DNA of 7,293 nucleotides from Gammaproteobacteria bacterium (lineage in GTDB: Bacteria > Pseudomonadota > Gammaproteobacteria > Enterobacterales > Alteromonadaceae), in assembly GCA_027484495.1 (NCBI GenBank), contig JAIXSW010000576.1:1-7293 (forward strand). The letters are read 5' to 3'. The notes below the pieces were generated by a model. It saw nothing but the letters and a program-made list of their open reading frames with translations, was not told where the DNA came from and did no database searches. The position numbers and the translations under genes were made by a program. Shown here one piece after another: positions 6,407 to 7,293 of the stretch (its first letter is position 1; every line of letters begins with the position of its first letter).

Positions 6407-6415
6407 TGCTACACT
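6407..6415 (+). promoter_or_regulatory. Possible extended -10 element for the isocitrate dehydrogenase gene
   Basis: TGCTACACT combines a TGn extension with TACACT, a four-of-six match to TATAAT. No good -35 lies 16-18 bases upstream. Transcription would start near 6422, leaving a leader of about 109 bases. This is a weak call. Confidence 0.28.
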
Positions 6416-6530
6416 GTGGCCGTTTTGTTTGGACCGTTTGTTAATTTACCGGTGTTTCGCTGCAACGTACCGCTGGATGTGCGTGGCTGCTGCAATAGCG
6501 GTGCTTGTCGAGAGCTAGCCAGGACCTGAT

Positions 6531-7293
6531 ATGACTACTGAAATTTCTAAAATCATTTATACCCAAACCGATGAAGCGCCAGCGCTTGCAACTTATTCTT
6601 TTCTGCCAATCGTGCAGACCTTTGCCAAAGCGGCAGATGTTGTGGTGGAAACCCGTGACATTTCATTAGCCGGCCGCATTATTGCACTGTTCCCTGATTT
6701 TCTTAAGCCTGAACAACAACAAGCGGATGCGCTGACTGAACTGGGTGAGCTGGCTACCAAACCGGAAGCCAACATTATTAAGCTGCCAAATATCAGTGCC
6801 TCCGTTCCTCAGTTAAAAGCCGCAATTAAAGAGCTGCAAGAAAAAGGCTATGCGCTGCCGGATTATCCGGAAGAGCCACAAACCGCGTTGGAAAAAGACG
6901 TGAAAGCGCGTTACGACAAAGTCAAAGGCAGTGCAGTAAACCCAGTGCTGCGTGAAGGCAACTCGGACCGCCGTGCGCCGCTGTCAGTGAAGCAATATGC
7001 GCGGAAAAATCCACACTCGATGGGCGCCTGGTCAAAAGATTCCAAATCACATGTGTCACACATGACACATGGCGATTTTTATGGCAGCGAACAGTCTGTG
7101 ACTGTCGCAGCGGCTGGCCCGGTAAAAATTCAGCTGGTACAGGCCGACGGCGCTGTCAAAGTGCTGAAAGAAAAAACCAATTTGTCTGCAGGCGAAATTA
7201 TTGATGCCGCAGTGATGAGCAAGGCCGCTCTGCGCGAATTCCTTGCCACAGAAATCGCCGATGCTAAAGCCAAAGGCGTGCTGTTTTCAGTGC
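6531..7293 (+). CDS. icd: Monomeric-type NADP-dependent isocitrate dehydrogenase, N-terminal 254 codons; gene runs off the right edge
   Basis: This TCA-cycle enzyme oxidatively decarboxylates isocitrate to 2-oxoglutarate and makes NADPH. The sequence belongs to the large single-chain family (about 740 residues, as in Azotobacter, Vibrio and Corynebacterium), not the 416-residue dimeric family of E. coli. Diagnostic segments are IIYTQTDEAPALATYSFLP (8-26), the substrate loop GSAVNPVLREGNSDRR (133-148) with Ser134, Asn137, Arg141 and Arg147, and ARKNPHSMGAWSKDSKSHV (157-175). The four loop residues are offset by two from the isocitrate-contacting residues I recall for the Azotobacter enzyme. 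About two thirds is outside the window, including the catalytic Lys and Tyr. ATG at 6531 has AGGA at 6521-6524 with a 6-base spacer. It diverges from nudJ. The symbol icd is used by function; the gene is not homologous in the simple sense to E. coli icd. Confidence 0.96.
   Translation, partial: MTTEISKIIYTQTDEAPALATYSFLPIVQTFAKAADVVVETRDISLAGRIIALFPDFLKPEQQQADALTELGELATKPEANIIKLPNISASVPQLKAAIKELQEKGYALPDYPEEPQTALEKDVKARYDKVKGSAVNPVLREGNSDRRAPLSVKQYARKNPHSMGAWSKDSKSHVSHMTHGDFYGSEQSVTVAAAGPVKIQLVQADGAVKVLKEKTNLSAGEIIDAAVMSKAALREFLATEIADAKAKGVLFSV
7050..7071. repeat. 9-base inverted repeat inside the isocitrate dehydrogenase gene
   Basis: CATGTGTCA (7050-7058) and TGACACATG (7063-7071) are perfect reverse complements separated by CACA. 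They encode the conserved His-rich stretch HVSHMTHG (residues 174-181). The symmetry is real, but it may be a by-product of the His, Met and Thr codons there. Confidence 0.5.

Larger units (their letters stand above)
6226..6530. promoter_or_regulatory. Divergent promoter region between nudJ and the isocitrate dehydrogenase gene
   Basis: These 305 bases hold no credible gene. They should contain promoters for nudJ (left) and icd (right). Two direct copies of AGCGTACA (6307-6314 and 6353-6360, 46 bases apart) and two of CTTGCTG (6391-6397 and 6402-6408, 11 bases apart) are visible. There is a small GCCT-4-AGGC inverted repeat at 6372-6383. I found no tRNA, small RNA or riboswitch fold I could support, and no remnant of rluE. 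Confidence 0.6.

Noticed and set aside
1..7293. Mobile element, CRISPR array, prophage, defence system or other new multi-gene system
   Set aside because: All substantial genes are recognisable housekeeping or metabolic genes in a conserved order. I saw no transposase, terminal repeats, spaced direct repeats or base-composition break.

Overview
The window is an ordinary chromosomal housekeeping region from a gammaproteobacterium. The order nudJ-mnmA-hflD-purB, divergent from an isocitrate dehydrogenase gene, matches the E. coli purB-icd neighbourhood. A DUF4826-like protein, a leucine dehydrogenase, a monomeric-type isocitrate dehydrogenase and roxA placed directly after purB point to the Alteromonadales or a relative (Shewanella, Rheinheimera or Alishewanella type). 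The genus is an inference from gene content; there is no rRNA gene here to test it.

Layout. Positions 1-659 (minus) hold the N-terminal 219 codons of a leucine dehydrogenase. A 208-base divergent intergenic region (660-867) rich in inverted repeats follows. Next comes a DUF4826-like gene (868-1299, plus), ended by a strong bidirectional terminator (1304-1330). From 1364 to 6225 every gene is on the minus strand; in transcription order they are nudJ, mnmA, hflD, purB and, after a small terminator-like hairpin, roxA. The region 6226-6530 is a divergent promoter region. The start of a monomeric NADP-isocitrate dehydrogenase gene (6531 to the window end, plus) closes the window.

How the genes relate. 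MnmA thiolates U34 of certain tRNAs, and RoxA hydroxylates ribosomal protein L16, so two members of the minus-strand cluster tune translation. PurB works in purine synthesis, NudJ hydrolyses pyrophosphate compounds, and HflD is a small membrane-associated protein of uncertain role. mnmA, hflD and purB are tightly packed (mnmA and hflD overlap; hflD and purB are 10 bases apart), so they are very probably one transcription unit. Isocitrate dehydrogenase and leucine dehydrogenase are central and amino-acid catabolic enzymes that only flank the cluster.

I saw no mobile element, CRISPR array, tRNA, rRNA, prophage or defence gene, and no clear new system. The points most worth a second look are the inverted repeats between the leucine dehydrogenase and DUF4826 genes, the terminator hairpin placed just before the roxA ribosome binding site, and an isocitrate dehydrogenase of the monomeric family at the place where E. 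coli carries the unrelated dimeric enzyme, with rluE missing in between.
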